In this document: positions 18,901 to 28,100 of the stretch, one piece after another
Position numbering within the stretch: the first letter of the stretch is position 1
Layout of the letters: each line of letters starts with the position of its first letter
Assembly: GCA_002483465.1 (NCBI GenBank)
Contig: DLHX01000008.1
Span: 244,700 to 308,699 of the forward strand
From: Micavibrio sp. UBA7657
GTDB taxonomy: Bacteria > Pseudomonadota > Alphaproteobacteria > Micavibrionales > Micavibrionaceae
Direction: 5' to 3'
Length of the DNA stretch: 64,000 nucleotides
Notes under the pieces: model-generated
Seen by the model: the letters and a program-made list of their open reading frames with translations, nothing else
Database searches by the model: none
What the model was told of the DNA's origin: nothing
Position numbers and translations under genes: made by a program

Positions 18901-19379
18901 AAGCGTCCTTTTTCAATCGAAACGTCCCGCAGCGCAATTGCGGGGGCTTTCTTCTGGACACCCGGCTCCGCTGGTTTCTGCATCGCCTCAAGCTCAGGCG
19001 TCATCCAGTTTCCCTTGCCGTCGGCCAGTACTTCGAGCGCAATGTCCGGCTCAACCAGGCTCACGGAGCTGAAATCCACCTTACCGCCGAGCAGCGGCCC
19101 GATCGCCAGGTTCACATCCAGCCTCTTGACCCGGACAAGGTGCTCCTCGACCGAACCTGCGGGCGCAGCAACATCGACATTCTCGATGAAGATGCGCGGG
19201 CTCGGCAAAATCGAAAGGCCGAGATCGCCGTTCAGCGCAACATTATATCCGGTGGCTAACTTGATCTGTTGGATGGCCTGCGGCTTGTATTTATCCCAAT
19301 CGACAAAGCTCGGGGCGACAAGTGCGCCGCCCACAAGAACGACCAATACGGCAGGGGCGATGATGAATGCGCGTTTCAC
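15900..19379 (-). CDS. AsmA family protein
   Basis: A 1159-aa envelope protein with an N-terminal membrane anchor (residues about 4-24) and PSFVDWDKYKPQ, the standard AsmA start. It continues as a long, mostly beta-rich bridge-like region. The C-terminal AsmA domain contains GTGQASLDINVKTTGAS and LNGGGTVSGKNIVMEGFDL. The last 110 residues are a Pro/Ala/Gln/Glu-rich tail. AsmA-like proteins are thought to help phospholipid transport or outer-membrane assembly. Translation starts at GTG with CAGGAG 7 nt upstream. Long open frames on the other strand inside this gene are shadows. Confidence 0.9.
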   Translation of the reverse strand: MKRAFIIAPAVLVVLVGGALVAPSFVDWDKYKPQAIQQIKLATGYNVALNGDLGLSILPSPRIFIENVDVAAPAGSVEEHLVRVKRLDVNLAIGPLLGGKVDFSSVSLVEPDIALEVLADGKGNWMTPELEAMQKPAEPGVQKKAPAIALRDVSIEKGRFVYRGGKDTQPVEVSDVNVDLSADTLQGPFTIEGEFTSVGQTIKLDGKTGAILTDANSIQVNMDGEVKPLGLAGKYAGVVGLSEPYDVQGEVEVNISGLDEKIKNTPVKLGDDAKLKGMVTGSKNGVAVKDAVLEIAGNKFTGDIAAVSSPAKLTGRLTGNGTINLDSMLRADVGKKDSAAAKGGFLPATIELPASFEADLQLAVPGLVLRGETYKNVVVKFAKKESVFTAGFAAGDIPGKGNIDAAADLKFSSKSISKTGSEIYSDPKMTGTIKGETQNIAMTAEALSGVKNPALQAFKTGAINGGFSVAPDVVELISSTVRLGDMSAQISAAYSPRGARPALALDLSADKLNFDEIGKKFGGGEKPAGNFEDTLRGLALPYDIDFDVGVQDAVVQGQAVKGLRAQGTARQNALKFTNLSAQNFAGSSFKLEGGIGNLKELKGIDVKFAGESSDVKGVAKMAGLDPASIPANIEKASVNATLAGDMAKMAVKASVKALNGELIASGDVGNPMTEMKISDMTVQVKHRSMNEALRIFAPGAPQYASWSKPLDFYAEIDTQGKVHNLRNMKGDIAGTTLSGTFAVDQSGAKPSLKGDLTVGDLVLVTDPNAAAAVSKNTSAAPVATRSSGKWSSEPINAAWMNAFNADISIKAKSITYETWALSAPSLGFVLQDGALQIKDMKSGIYGGQMAMNATMKSNAGKAPLNVDADAKFDNVQIENLVASLARGTRLIKGTGQASLDINVKTTGASQQALVSALNGGGTVSGKNIVMEGFDLTRFGRAMAADNKPKDTLLGLYKTSIKGGSTAFDTLNGNYGITNGIVNISKLDLDGPTAAVATKGNLNLPAWTIATDHTITLKGDVAAEVPPFTLKVAGSLDNPGQTFGQGLINDYFNRKIERKLQGLISDKVGDDALGGAIGSLLGIKKPAPVQPAPAAQAPAQPAVQPAAQPAAEPAAGDEVAPTEPVQAQPAPVQETPPAEPEEVTPEQAIQGVLEGLIQGN

Positions 19380-19491
19380 GGCAGATCTCCTGAAATGATG
19401 AATAATGGCTATTTTATATAGGGGAATACGGTCCTATGACAAGCAAACATTCGGCGTATGCAGGCGGTTCCGTAATAAGAAATTTAAGTGC

Positions 19492-20217
19492 TTAATCCAT
19501 ATACTGGCCGCCATTGGCGGCAATCGTCGCGCCCGTGATGAACGCAGCCTTCTCGGAAGCCAGGAACGCCACCAGCGCAGCAATTTCGTCGGGCTGTCCC
19601 AAACGCGCGACAGGAATCTGGCGCGTAATGCTCTCCAGCACTTCCTTCGGCACCGCGCTTGTCATGTCCGTCTCGATATAACCCGGGCAGACGGCGTTAA
19701 CCGTAATTCCCTTCGCTGCAGATTCCAAAGCCAACGCTTTTGTAAATCCGAGGATGCCGGCTTTCGCGGCGGAATAATTCACCTGGCCGAATTGACCCTT
19801 CTGACCGTTAATTGAACTGATATTCACGATGCGCCCGAAATTGCGCTCGCGCATGCCGTTAATAACGATACGGCACATATTGAAACAGGAAGAAAGATTG
19901 GTTTCTATTACATCATGCCAGTTATCGCTGCTCATCTTATGCAGCACGCCGTCGCGCGTAATGCCCGCATTGTTCACGAGGACAGCAACGGGGCCTAAGT
20001 CAGATTCAATCTGCTGAACCCCTTTTTCGCACGCGGCGAAATCAGCGACGTCAAATTTATATGCTTTGCACTTGGTTTCTTTTTCGAACGCGCGCGCCGC
20101 CTCGTCATTGCCGTGATAAACCGCCGCGACCTTGTACCCGGCCTGCAGCAACGCAAGCGAAATCGCGTGGCCGATGCCGCGCGTGCCGCCGGTGACGATG
20201 GCTGCCCCCTTGCTCAT
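19492..20217 (-). CDS. phaB: Acetoacetyl-CoA reductase
   Basis: NADPH-dependent short-chain dehydrogenase (241 aa) making (R)-3-hydroxybutyryl-CoA for PHB. The cofactor motif TGGTRGIG is at residues 9-16, NNAG is present, and the catalytic Ser-Tyr-Lys lies in NISSINGQKGQFGQVNYSAAKAG-type sequence. AVCPGYIETDM and ITGATIAANGGQYM match PhaB/PhbB. The start overlaps the phaA stop by one base (TAATG), so the genes are coupled. Confidence 0.94.
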   Translation of the reverse strand: MSKGAAIVTGGTRGIGHAISLALLQAGYKVAAVYHGNDEAARAFEKETKCKAYKFDVADFAACEKGVQQIESDLGPVAVLVNNAGITRDGVLHKMSSDNWHDVIETNLSSCFNMCRIVINGMRERNFGRIVNISSINGQKGQFGQVNYSAAKAGILGFTKALALESAAKGITVNAVCPGYIETDMTSAVPKEVLESITRQIPVARLGQPDEIAALVAFLASEKAAFITGATIAANGGQYMD

Positions 20218-21419
20218 TATGCGACCTTCTTCATCGAGTCATCGCGCTCGATGCACATGGCAATACCCATGCCGCCGCCAATACATAAAGTGGCCAATCC
20301 ACGCTTGCCGCCACGTCGCGACAATTCATGAAGTAACGTCACAAGCACGCGTGTGCCGCTGGCACCAATCGGGTGGCCGAGTGCAATCGCTCCGCCGTTT
20401 ACATTCGTTTTCGCAGGATCGAACCCGACTTCCTTCAGCACGCAGCAGGCCTGCGCCGCAAAGGCTTCATTGGATTCCACCAGATCTAAGTCCGAAACTT
20501 TCCAGCCCGCTTTCTCAAGCGCTTTACGTGACGCGGGAATTGGTCCCGTCCCCATCACCGCCGGGTCAACGCCCGACGTCGCCCATGATTTGATAGAGGC
20601 TAAAGGCGTAAGCCCCCGCTTCTTCGCTTCGCTGGCCCGCATCAACACAACCGCCGCCGCGCCGTCATTAATGCCGGATGCGTTTGCTGCGGTCACCGTG
20701 CCGTCTTTTTTGAAGGCGGGCTTGAGCTTGGCTAAGCTTTCAGCCGTCACGCCCGCACGGGGAAATTCATCCTGTTCGACGACAACCGTTTCTTTGCGGC
20801 CCGCTACAGACACCGGCACGATCTCGGCCTTGAACTTCCCGGCCTTGATTGCGGCTTCTGCCTTTTGCTGCGATCCTGCAGCAAAATTATCCTGGTCCCC
20901 ACGTGTAACTTGATACTTCTCGGCGATATTCTCGGCCGTGATGCCCATGTGGTAATCGTTGAAAACGTCCCACAGCCCGTCCTTGATCATCGTATCCGTC
21001 AACTCGGCATTCCCGAATTTAACCCCGTTCCGCATATTCACGGCATGCGGCGATTGCGACATGCTTTCCTGACCGCCCGCAACGACGATTGTTGCATCGC
21101 CCTGCAGGATCGACTGCATCCCGAGCGCCACGGTGCGAAGGCCCGAGCCGCACACCTGGTTGATGGTCATGGCCGTCTTTTCATGGGGGATACCCGCGGC
21201 AATTGCGGCCTGCCGCGCCGGGTTCTGCCCCTGTGCTGCGGTTAAAACCTGCCCCATCAGAACCTCGTCGACCTCGCCCGCCTTGACGCCGGATTCCTGC
21301 AGCACGGCCTGGATGACCGTCTTGCCAAGCTCATGGGCGGACAAGCTGCTGAGCGCCCCGCCGAGGTTACCGATGGCGGTGCGTTTTGCTGCGACGATGA
21401 CGATGGGGTCGTTACTCAT
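20217..21419 (-). CDS. phaA: Acetyl-CoA acetyltransferase (beta-ketothiolase)
   Basis: Thiolase of 400 aa that condenses two acetyl-CoA to acetoacetyl-CoA. The acylated Cys90 is in INQVCGSGLR. GHPIGASG supplies the active His, and LCIGGGMGIA the second Cys near the C-terminus. It is followed by phaB with coupled translation and preceded 57 bp upstream by phaC, giving the order phaC-phaA-phaB. Confidence 0.95.
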   Translation of the reverse strand: MSNDPIVIVAAKRTAIGNLGGALSSLSAHELGKTVIQAVLQESGVKAGEVDEVLMGQVLTAAQGQNPARQAAIAAGIPHEKTAMTINQVCGSGLRTVALGMQSILQGDATIVVAGGQESMSQSPHAVNMRNGVKFGNAELTDTMIKDGLWDVFNDYHMGITAENIAEKYQVTRGDQDNFAAGSQQKAEAAIKAGKFKAEIVPVSVAGRKETVVVEQDEFPRAGVTAESLAKLKPAFKKDGTVTAANASGINDGAAAVVLMRASEAKKRGLTPLASIKSWATSGVDPAVMGTGPIPASRKALEKAGWKVSDLDLVESNEAFAAQACCVLKEVGFDPAKTNVNGGAIALGHPIGASGTRVLVTLLHELSRRGGKRGLATLCIGGGMGIAMCIERDDSMKKVA

Positions 21420-21476
21420 AAAAGGCCTCCTGATTCACGTGAGGAACAATAGGCGCGGCAGGCCCCCATTGCAAGG

Positions 21477-22592
21477 TTAGGCAGCGTTCTTTTTTACCCA
21501 CTCGGCAATCGGTGCCCACACTTTTTCCACCGCGCTAGACCCCGCGATCATGCCGATATGGCCCGTTCCCGTATCAATGACTTTCTTGCGCTTCATCCCC
21601 GCGCTTACGGATACAGCCGTATCGTAATCGACAAGCCTGTCCCGCTTCGAGGTAATAACAAGCGTCGGAACCGCGATCTTAGACGGATCAACCACCTCGC
21701 CGCCGATCTCCCATTTCCCCGCTGCCGTCGCGTTCTCGAAGAACCACTCCTTGATGCATTGCTGTGCCACCGGCCCGGGCAAATCGACCCCGTCATTCAG
21801 CCAGTCCTCCACCGCGACGAACAGGCGCGCCTCGTTGCTGTCCTGATCCATATCCGCGAAAGAGGCAAACTTCTTGGCCGCCGATCCGGGCGCCAGCGAG
21901 GCGAACAAAACCTGCATCCAGTCCATCGGCAGATGGCCCTTTTCGGCGATCGCCGGAAACGCCGACGGCGCCCAGAATTGCACCTGGCTCAGCATGGTTC
22001 TTGTGCCCGCGTGAAAGTCCCATGGTGCAGCAAGAAAGATCAGCGAGCTGATAAATTGCGCAGCATTTTGTGCAGCACCGGCCAGCAGCGTCCCGCCCAT
22101 GCAATAGCCGAGAACACACGTTTTTCCGCCACGTTTCCGCGCAACAAATTCAATCGCGGGGACTAACCTCTGCAGCACAATATCCTCGATTGATTGCTGC
22201 CCGTCATCCTCTACGCCCTCACCCCAATCCAGAATATAAGGCGTGACATTTTGCTCACCTAACCAGCGGAGCATCGAACGTTCCGGCACTAGATCCAGGA
22301 TATAAGCGCGGTTGACCATCGAGGGCACAAGAAGAATGGCAGGTGAATCTTTTTGTGCTGCATGCCCCGGTATGGCGCTGACGCTCGCCGTCCCGGCCTC
22401 CCAGATCGTCTCTAACTTCCCCCGTTTCGGCTGGTAAGGATGGGTCTGGTATTTCTGGATCCCGAGCAGCATGTTTTTGATTTCTTCAGCCGTTTCCAGC
22501 GGCGGGCGCGCTGTAAAATCGGCCTTTCCCATCTCCGGCGCCGACGCCGCGAGGCTGATCTGTACTGAAAGAGGATGCGGCCCTTTGCGCAT
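21477..22592 (-). CDS. phaC: Short polyhydroxyalkanoate synthase, class III-like
   Basis: An alpha/beta-hydrolase-fold PHA synthase of 371 aa polymerising hydroxyacyl-CoA. The lipase-like box GYCMGG places the nucleophile at Cys164, as expected for PhaC (Cys replaces Ser). SKRDRLVD and GTGHIGMIAG supply Asp and His. The length fits class III/IV synthases (about 355 aa), not class I/II (about 560-600). No phaE or phaR-subunit partner gene is next to it; the PhaR at 22735 is the regulator. Its substrate range cannot be read. SD for the ATG at 22592 is weak. Confidence 0.82.
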   Translation of the reverse strand: MRKGPHPLSVQISLAASAPEMGKADFTARPPLETAEEIKNMLLGIQKYQTHPYQPKRGKLETIWEAGTASVSAIPGHAAQKDSPAILLVPSMVNRAYILDLVPERSMLRWLGEQNVTPYILDWGEGVEDDGQQSIEDIVLQRLVPAIEFVARKRGGKTCVLGYCMGGTLLAGAAQNAAQFISSLIFLAAPWDFHAGTRTMLSQVQFWAPSAFPAIAEKGHLPMDWMQVLFASLAPGSAAKKFASFADMDQDSNEARLFVAVEDWLNDGVDLPGPVAQQCIKEWFFENATAAGKWEIGGEVVDPSKIAVPTLVITSKRDRLVDYDTAVSVSAGMKRKKVIDTGTGHIGMIAGSSAVEKVWAPIAEWVKKNAA

Positions 22593-22609
22593 GGGAGACC
22601 CGGAAAATT

Positions 22610-22714
22610 TGCTGCAACAATGCTGCGTAATCTATTCTAATTATGCAAAGAAATCCAGAAACAACTTTTCATTAACTTGTTTTTGTGCATAATGGCCATA
22701 TATTCAATGCAGCA
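22610..22714. promoter_or_regulatory. phaC/phaR divergent control region with candidate PhaR sites and phaR promoter
   Basis: Two TGCTGC hexamers (22610-22615, 22621-22626) are separated by 5 bp, and TGCAGCA lies at 22708-22714. A promoter for phaR fits TTGTTT (22677-22682), 16 bp, TATATT (22699-22704), so TGCAGCA would cover the start site. PhaR-type regulators are known to bind short TGC/GCA motifs. Autoregulation and phaC control are inferred. Confidence 0.45.
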
Positions 22715-22734
22715 AAATTATGTGAAGGTGCGAG

Positions 22735-23400
22735 ATGGCCAAGATAAAACATGGCAAAGATGAACCAACCGTCATCAAGAAATACGCGAACCGCCGTTTA
22801 TACGACACGGGCCGCAGCAGCTACGTCACCCTCGACGATTTGTGCGAGATGGTTAAAGACGGCTACGACTTCGTGGTCTATGACGCCAAGTCTGGCGATG
22901 ACATCACCCGCTCGGTCCTGACCCAGATCATCGCTGAGAAAGAAACCAGCGGCGGCCAGACCATGCTGCCCACCGGCTTCCTGCGCAAACTCATCGGCTT
23001 TTACGGCGACGGCGTCCAGCCCTTCGTCCCGAATTACCTCGAAACCACCATCGACCTCTTTGTGAAAAACCAGGAACGCCTGCGCGAACAAATGAGCAAA
23101 TCGATGCAGGGCCTCCAGACCATGAACCCCATGAGTATGGCAAGCAACCTTGCCGGCAACATGAACCCGATGGCTAACATGGCGAATATGAAGGGCATCT
23201 TCCCTGCCGTTCCTCCTGCCCTTGAGGAAATGAACCGCCAGAACATGGCCATGTTCGAGCGCACCATGAAGATGTTCACCCCTTTCAGCATGGGCAGCGC
23301 CGCATCCAACGCCGATGGCTCGAAAGAGGAAAAGATCAAGGACCTCAAAAAGACCATCCGCGAAATGGAACAGGAACTGAACCGCCTCGCGGCTGAATAG
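22735..23400 (+). CDS. phaR: PHA synthesis repressor PhaR
   Basis: A 221-aa regulator of PHA accumulation. The N-terminal PHB_acc_N DNA-binding domain reads VIKKYANRRLYDTGRSSYVT. It is followed by the PHB_acc region (TGFLRKLIGFYGDGVQPFVP and LERSMxxF-like helices). A Met/Asn-rich linker precedes a C-terminal coiled coil. The family represses phasin and its own gene and is released by binding PHB. It is divergent from phaC and followed by a strong terminator. Confidence 0.95.
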   Translation: MAKIKHGKDEPTVIKKYANRRLYDTGRSSYVTLDDLCEMVKDGYDFVVYDAKSGDDITRSVLTQIIAEKETSGGQTMLPTGFLRKLIGFYGDGVQPFVPNYLETTIDLFVKNQERLREQMSKSMQGLQTMNPMSMASNLAGNMNPMANMANMKGIFPAVPPALEEMNRQNMAMFERTMKMFTPFSMGSAASNADGSKEEKIKDLKKTIREMEQELNRLAAE

Positions 23401-23420
23401 GAATTCACGCCAAAGATTCA

Positions 23421-23452
23421 AACGGGCCGGTCCATGGATCGGCCCGTTTTTT
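23421..23452 (+). terminator. Intrinsic terminator after phaR
   Basis: A 9-bp GC-rich stem, AACGGGCCG (23421-23429) with CGGCCCGTT (23440-23448), a 10-nt loop and a run of T to 23452. Confidence 0.85.
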
Positions 23453-23469
23453 ATGGCAGCAACGCAACG

Positions 23470-23497
23470 TTGACATAACCTTAAAACGGGCTAGGAT
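23470..23497 (+). promoter_or_regulatory. Sigma70-type promoter for a small gene
   Basis: TTGACA (23470-23475), a 16-nt spacer, TAGGAT (23492-23497). The start site would be about 25-30 nt before the ATG at 23531, with a GGGAG SD in between. Confidence 0.5.
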
Positions 23498-23530
23498 TGA
23501 ATTCCAACGCAATGAACGGGAGTAACCTGA

Positions 23531-23722
23531 ATGGCTTTAACAATATCGCATGGTTCAATCACCGGAGAAGGAAAGCCTCTTGAGCTGAGTGATCTATGGG
23601 AACTGGTTACGCAGGAAAACTTGCCTGACGGAATGCTTAACCTTGTCGAAAAAGAGATTATCGGTCGCCTGCAACAGGTAAACTATTACGGCGGACGCCC
23701 TCTCGACCGCATCCCCGGTTAA
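23531..23722 (+). CDS. Hypothetical small protein (63 aa)
   Basis: No family recognised. Acidic, with LSDLWELVTQENLPDGMLNLVEKEIIGRLQQ as a probable helical core. The GGGAG SD is 8 nt from the ATG and the gene has its own promoter. The stop codon is inside an inverted repeat (23714-23749). The 10-nt sequence TGAACGGGAG around its SD recurs before the next small gene. Confidence 0.6.
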   Translation: MALTISHGSITGEGKPLELSDLWELVTQENLPDGMLNLVEKEIIGRLQQVNYYGGRPLDRIPG

Positions 23723-23749
23723 CTTAAATTCTCAATCAGCTTAACCGGG
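23714..23749 (+). terminator. Inverted repeat at the 3' end of the 63-aa gene
   Basis: CCCGGTTAA (23714-23722, including the stop codon) is perfectly complementary to TTAACCGGG (23741-23749) across an 18-nt loop. There is no T-run after it, so it may protect the mRNA 3' end rather than terminate. Confidence 0.4.
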
Positions 23750-23859
23750 CGGCAATCGCTGGCCGCTCATTTACCTGTTCATATCTCCCGAATTCGCATT
23801 GCCATAAGGACCTATATAAGAATACCCTAAAATAAAAGGGTTGAACGGGAGATATAAAA

Positions 23860-24030
23860 ATGGGCAATTCTGAAACAGACGTAAAAACAAACGAACGCAG
23901 TGAGCTGGCATCGAGTTTGGTTGTCATTTTTGATGAAAGCAGTGACGTTGGAGGTTGGGCGCAAATGACCTATCTTCGCGATATCAATAGGCGCAATTCC
24001 CAAAGCCTTACCCCTCCGGGCCAGGGCTAA
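23860..24030 (+). CDS. Hypothetical small protein (56 aa)
   Basis: An ATG at 23860 with GGGAG 8 nt upstream opens a 56-codon frame. The product is MGNSETDVKTNERSELASSL followed by VVIFDESSDVGGWAQ and a short tail. It shares the leader sequence TGAACGGGAG with the 63-aa gene upstream (23513-23522 and 23842-23851). No homology recognised. Confidence 0.45.
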   Translation: MGNSETDVKTNERSELASSLVVIFDESSDVGGWAQMTYLRDINRRNSQSLTPPGQG

Positions 24031-24137
24031 AATCCTTCGAACATTGTAAAACTGCAATCCCGCCGGGTCAAAGCCCGACGGCGTCTTATAACGATTCCAC
24101 CCCTGTTTCGCGCAATATAATTACCATAAAATATTTG

Positions 24138-24166
24138 TAGACATAATAATTTATTTGTCGTAATAT
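24138..24166 (+). promoter_or_regulatory. Sigma70-type promoter upstream of an exported protein gene
   Basis: TAGACA (24138-24143), a 17-nt spacer, TAATAT (24161-24166). The predicted start is about 30 nt before the ATG at 24203. Confidence 0.45.
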
Positions 24167-24202
24167 CGCCCCCATTCAATGGTCAGAGACAGGAGAATCT
24201 CA

Positions 24203-25171
24203 ATGGGCGATGCAAAACACACAAACAGATTTTATAAGCCGGTTGTCGCAGTTATAGCGGCGGCGGGTCTGGTTATGGCGTTCAGGACCGGTCAGGACGG
24301 CGATATCGGCTTCGGTTTTGATTCAGGCGCTTTCGCGGCCGTGCCCATAAGCAACATCCTGAAAGCAGCCAATCAGGACATCAAACCCAAGATCGTCCCT
24401 CCCGCGGCCCCCCCTTTAACGGTTGTCGCCACGACGCCAAAACCTGAGAGCGTTCCTGTAAAACAGGGCCAGAAAATTGTGACCACCGCTCCGACAGATG
24501 GTCCCGCAATCGTAAAATCTGAACAACAGGACGCGCCTGTATTGGCAGTAAAACCTGTAAAGCCCGTACAAGCTGAAACAGCGGGGCTTATGGCGAAAGC
24601 GGGTAGCGAGGATCAAACTCTGAAAAACCAGCCGCGCACAACAGCTCCTGCTGGAAAACCCGTAACCGTTCTGGCCTCGCAGTTTAGCGGCCTTGCCGGA
24701 ACCGAAACAGTTTATGAGCATGTAAGCGACAAACCGGCCTACTGCATCCTTGGACTAAAACCTGGAGAGATATGCCCGGATGAAGGCATGGTTGCGGCGC
24801 AGATTCACAAGACTTATTTCTTGCTGGATAAAACAACCAAAATTAATGCGGCTCAGGCTAAAGCGATATTGGACGTTGCGGTATCCAACAGTGAATTGAC
24901 AAAAGCAGGCATCGTTATTGTTCAACACGATAAGCTCGATGAAATGGGCAGGCTGATGTTATCTGTAGTTGAATCCGCTAAGGGCACCACGTCAACATGG
25001 TACGACCCCGAAACCGGTATCGAAACGCAAAGACAGATAGCCAATAAAGGCGGAGCGTATACATATGAGCAGTATAGCGCGGCGACCGGGAAGTGGTCTC
25101 CTGTAAAGGATAAGTCGGGCGATGATCTGAGGATCGGACCTTCGGCCCCCACGCTTACTGCTGGAATGTAA
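24203..25171 (+). CDS. Unknown membrane-anchored or exported protein with Pro/Lys linker
   Basis: A 322-aa protein of unknown family. An N-terminal hydrophobic segment (residues about 14-26, VVAVIAAAGLVMAF) follows a basic start, consistent with a signal anchor. Residues about 50-155 are a Pro/Lys/Ala/Gln-rich linker. A C-terminal domain of about 150 residues contains CILGLKPGEIC with two Cys (possible disulfide) and WYDPETGIETQRQ. The ATG at 24203 has AGGAGA upstream; the in-frame ATG at 24179 lacks one. It is convergent with the coiled-coil gene, with 3 bp between them. Confidence 0.7.
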   Translation: MGDAKHTNRFYKPVVAVIAAAGLVMAFRTGQDGDIGFGFDSGAFAAVPISNILKAANQDIKPKIVPPAAPPLTVVATTPKPESVPVKQGQKIVTTAPTDGPAIVKSEQQDAPVLAVKPVKPVQAETAGLMAKAGSEDQTLKNQPRTTAPAGKPVTVLASQFSGLAGTETVYEHVSDKPAYCILGLKPGEICPDEGMVAAQIHKTYFLLDKTTKINAAQAKAILDVAVSNSELTKAGIVIVQHDKLDEMGRLMLSVVESAKGTTSTWYDPETGIETQRQIANKGGAYTYEQYSAATGKWSPVKDKSGDDLRIGPSAPTLTAGM

Positions 25172-25174
25172 GGA

Positions 25175-28100
25175 TTACGATCCGCCGAGCGTCTCAACCA
25201 GGCGGTCGCGGATATCCATGGCGCTCTCAAGTTCTTCGGCGGGCGCTTCGTGCGCGAGCACGGTGAACGTGCCTTCCTTGTTGACGAAGATCAAGGAAGC
25301 CGACGAACTCACGCCCTTGCCCACGCAGGCAATCTCGTAAGTATCGATCCGTGTGCCGTTCTGGTTGCTGCTGCCATCCGCGACAGCGGCAAAATCCTCA
25401 CCGCAACGTTTCTTCGTCTGGGCCAGGTATTCCTGCACTTTACTATCGAAACGCGACGGATCGGTTAAAGGCTGCTGAACCGCAGAACCGTAAACCTTGT
25501 TCGCCTTCCACTGATACGCGACCTTGTCGCCGCCCGAAGCCGACGGAACAACCTTCACGGCCTGTGTCGGGACGATATCGGCGCGCTCAAGAATTTGCAG
25601 GACGCCTGTGGCTGGCTGGTAAACCCCGCCATGCGACGCCGTATTGGCATTCGCGCTCGTCGCCTGACCCCATTCCGCCCCGGATTCTACTGATGACGGC
25701 GCCGGGGCTTGTTGCAGGGCGACTTGTCCTTCCGGACGCATATTCTGCGCAGCCGCCTGTTGTTCAGCCGATTGCTCTTTAACCTGCCCGCCGCGCACGG
25801 ATTCATAACCCTGGAAATCATCCTGGACCTTCATATCGGCGAACGGGTCTTCCGAAGCACTGACCTTGAGCTCCTGCTCCTGCATCTGGGCTTCGTTCAT
25901 CGGCTGGGCCACATTGGCAACTTGCGCTTGTCCACTACCATCAAAAGCCAGCAGATCCTGTGCCTGGTCGCCGTTCGGCGCGGCTGCGGCTGATGAATGC
26001 GCCAGCTCCTGCGATGCCGACAGCCTGCTCTTGAGGTTCATATAATTACGTGCGGCCTGCTGGATTTCCATCTGGTCGCCACCAGCCTTGGCTTCGCTGA
26101 GCTTGTTCTCGAGGCGGATCATCTCCTGCTCGATCTCTTCAGCCGAACCGAATGGCTGCGGCTTGATCTCGACGCCCTTGGGCGGCTCAGGCGGCGGCGA
26201 TACGGCGGCTGCGCCATCAGGTGCTGCCAATAAATCATCGGCAGGCAACGTAGCGGAAATGATTTTTTTACCCGGCGCGGGAGCGTCAGGAACCGCGACG
26301 GCGGTTTTGGCTTCGGCTTCTTTTTTAGCCTGCGCGGCCTTTTGCTCTTCCGCTTTTTTCTTTGCGACCTTCGCTTCATCTTTCGCGGCTTTAGCGCTCT
26401 CTTCGGCTTTCTTCACCGCTTCGTCGGCGCTGGCGGCTTTCGCTTCCTGCTCTTGTAATTTAGCTTTCAGGTCGGCGATTTCCGTGTCCTTAGCTGCCAC
26501 ATTTGTATTCGCGATTTGCTGGCGAAGCGTTTCATTCTCGCGTGTCAGCAAATCAACTTCAGGGTTCGGCGCACCGCCCGGGATGGGGCTGTTCACTGTT
26601 TCGACCTGCGGATTGGCTCTCAGCTTGTCATTCTCGGCGCGCAATTGCGTGACTTCTTCTTTCAGCGAAGTCAGCTCACGCATCTCGTTTTCTTTTTGCT
26701 GAAGCTGCGTGCGCAGCGTTTCATTGTCGTCTTTAGCCTTCTGCAGTTCAGCGGCCAGATCGCCCCCACCACCCGGCGCGGCAGCGGCTTTTGTTTTTAA
26801 TTCTTCATTTTCCTTGCGGAGATTTTCCAAATCGCTCTGCAGTCTTTTATTTTCTTCGACGAGAGTCTGCCCTTCGGCAATGGTCTGCTTCAGCTTCTCA
26901 TTCTCGGCTTTCAGCGATTCAATCGACTCCGCATCGGCAGCAACAGTCTCTTCCGACTCCGACTGGATTTTCTGAAGCAATGAATCGTTCTGCGTCTCGA
27001 GCGCTGCGATTTTGTGCGTTACGCCGCGCGCATGGACAGGCGCGCGCAGAGCACTTTCAATCAATTGCTTTTCCAGCTCTTCATTGGTGGCTTTCAGAAG
27101 CTCGACCTCGGTCGTCAGCTTCGACATCTCGACGATCTTGCGCTCTTTTTCTTCTACATTTTCGGAAAGCGCATCAACTTTACCTTTAAGCTCCTTGACG
27201 ACGAAACCGGCATCACCCGTAATCTGCGTCGTCTCGACAGCAGATTGCAGGCGCTTGTTTTCTTTCTGCAGCTCTTCAATCTGCTTGGTGTTCTCGGCGC
27301 GCAATTTTTCGCTTTCAGCCGTCGCCCCTGTTTTCAGGGCCTCATTCTCTTTCTCAAGATTATCGATGATCGAGCGCAACGTATCGCCGCGGTCCGCATC
27401 GGCATTCTTGAGCGTCAGCTGTTCTTTAAGACGTTCGTTTTCCTGGATCAGGGACAAAATATCATTGGGATCGACGCCGGAAGAATCGACAGCAACCTCG
27501 CCATTGCGGAGCTGCTCATTCTGCACCTGTAATTCAGCAACCTGGTCGTTCAGGACCTCGCCCTGAATGTCGCCCGCCTGCGCCGTCTCCAGCGCCGCGG
27601 TCAACTGCAGGTTTTCCGTCTCCAGCCTTGAAATCGTCTCGATATCTTTCTTCGAGCGAAGCGATTCCTTGTCGCCTCTTCTGACATTCCGGAGCTTCGA
27701 TTTAAGCTCGTCATTTTCCTGCTCCAGCATGCTCAGACGACCGGATAATTGGTCAGAATTTATTTCAGGACTGCCCGTTTCGGAACCAGCCTTGGCTTCA
27801 ATGATTCCGCTGGTCATACGCCTGTTGTCGTCCTGCAACTTTGCAAGCTGGCGACGCACGCGCTCGAACTCTTTATCCTCGACTGAATCCGCGGATAAAT
27901 CTTCAGATGAATCCTCTACCGACGCCTGATCCACCTCCGGGTAATACTCATCTTCGGCCACGGCCGGTCCCTCGGTGCTGGCAACGCAGGTCGCCAGCTT
28001 CGCCTGGCCGGTGTCGATATCAGAAAGGTCGAAATGATACGCCTTGTCGCCGAACGCCACGCGCAGGAATCCTGTCTGGCCCAGCGCCTCAAAGAACTCC

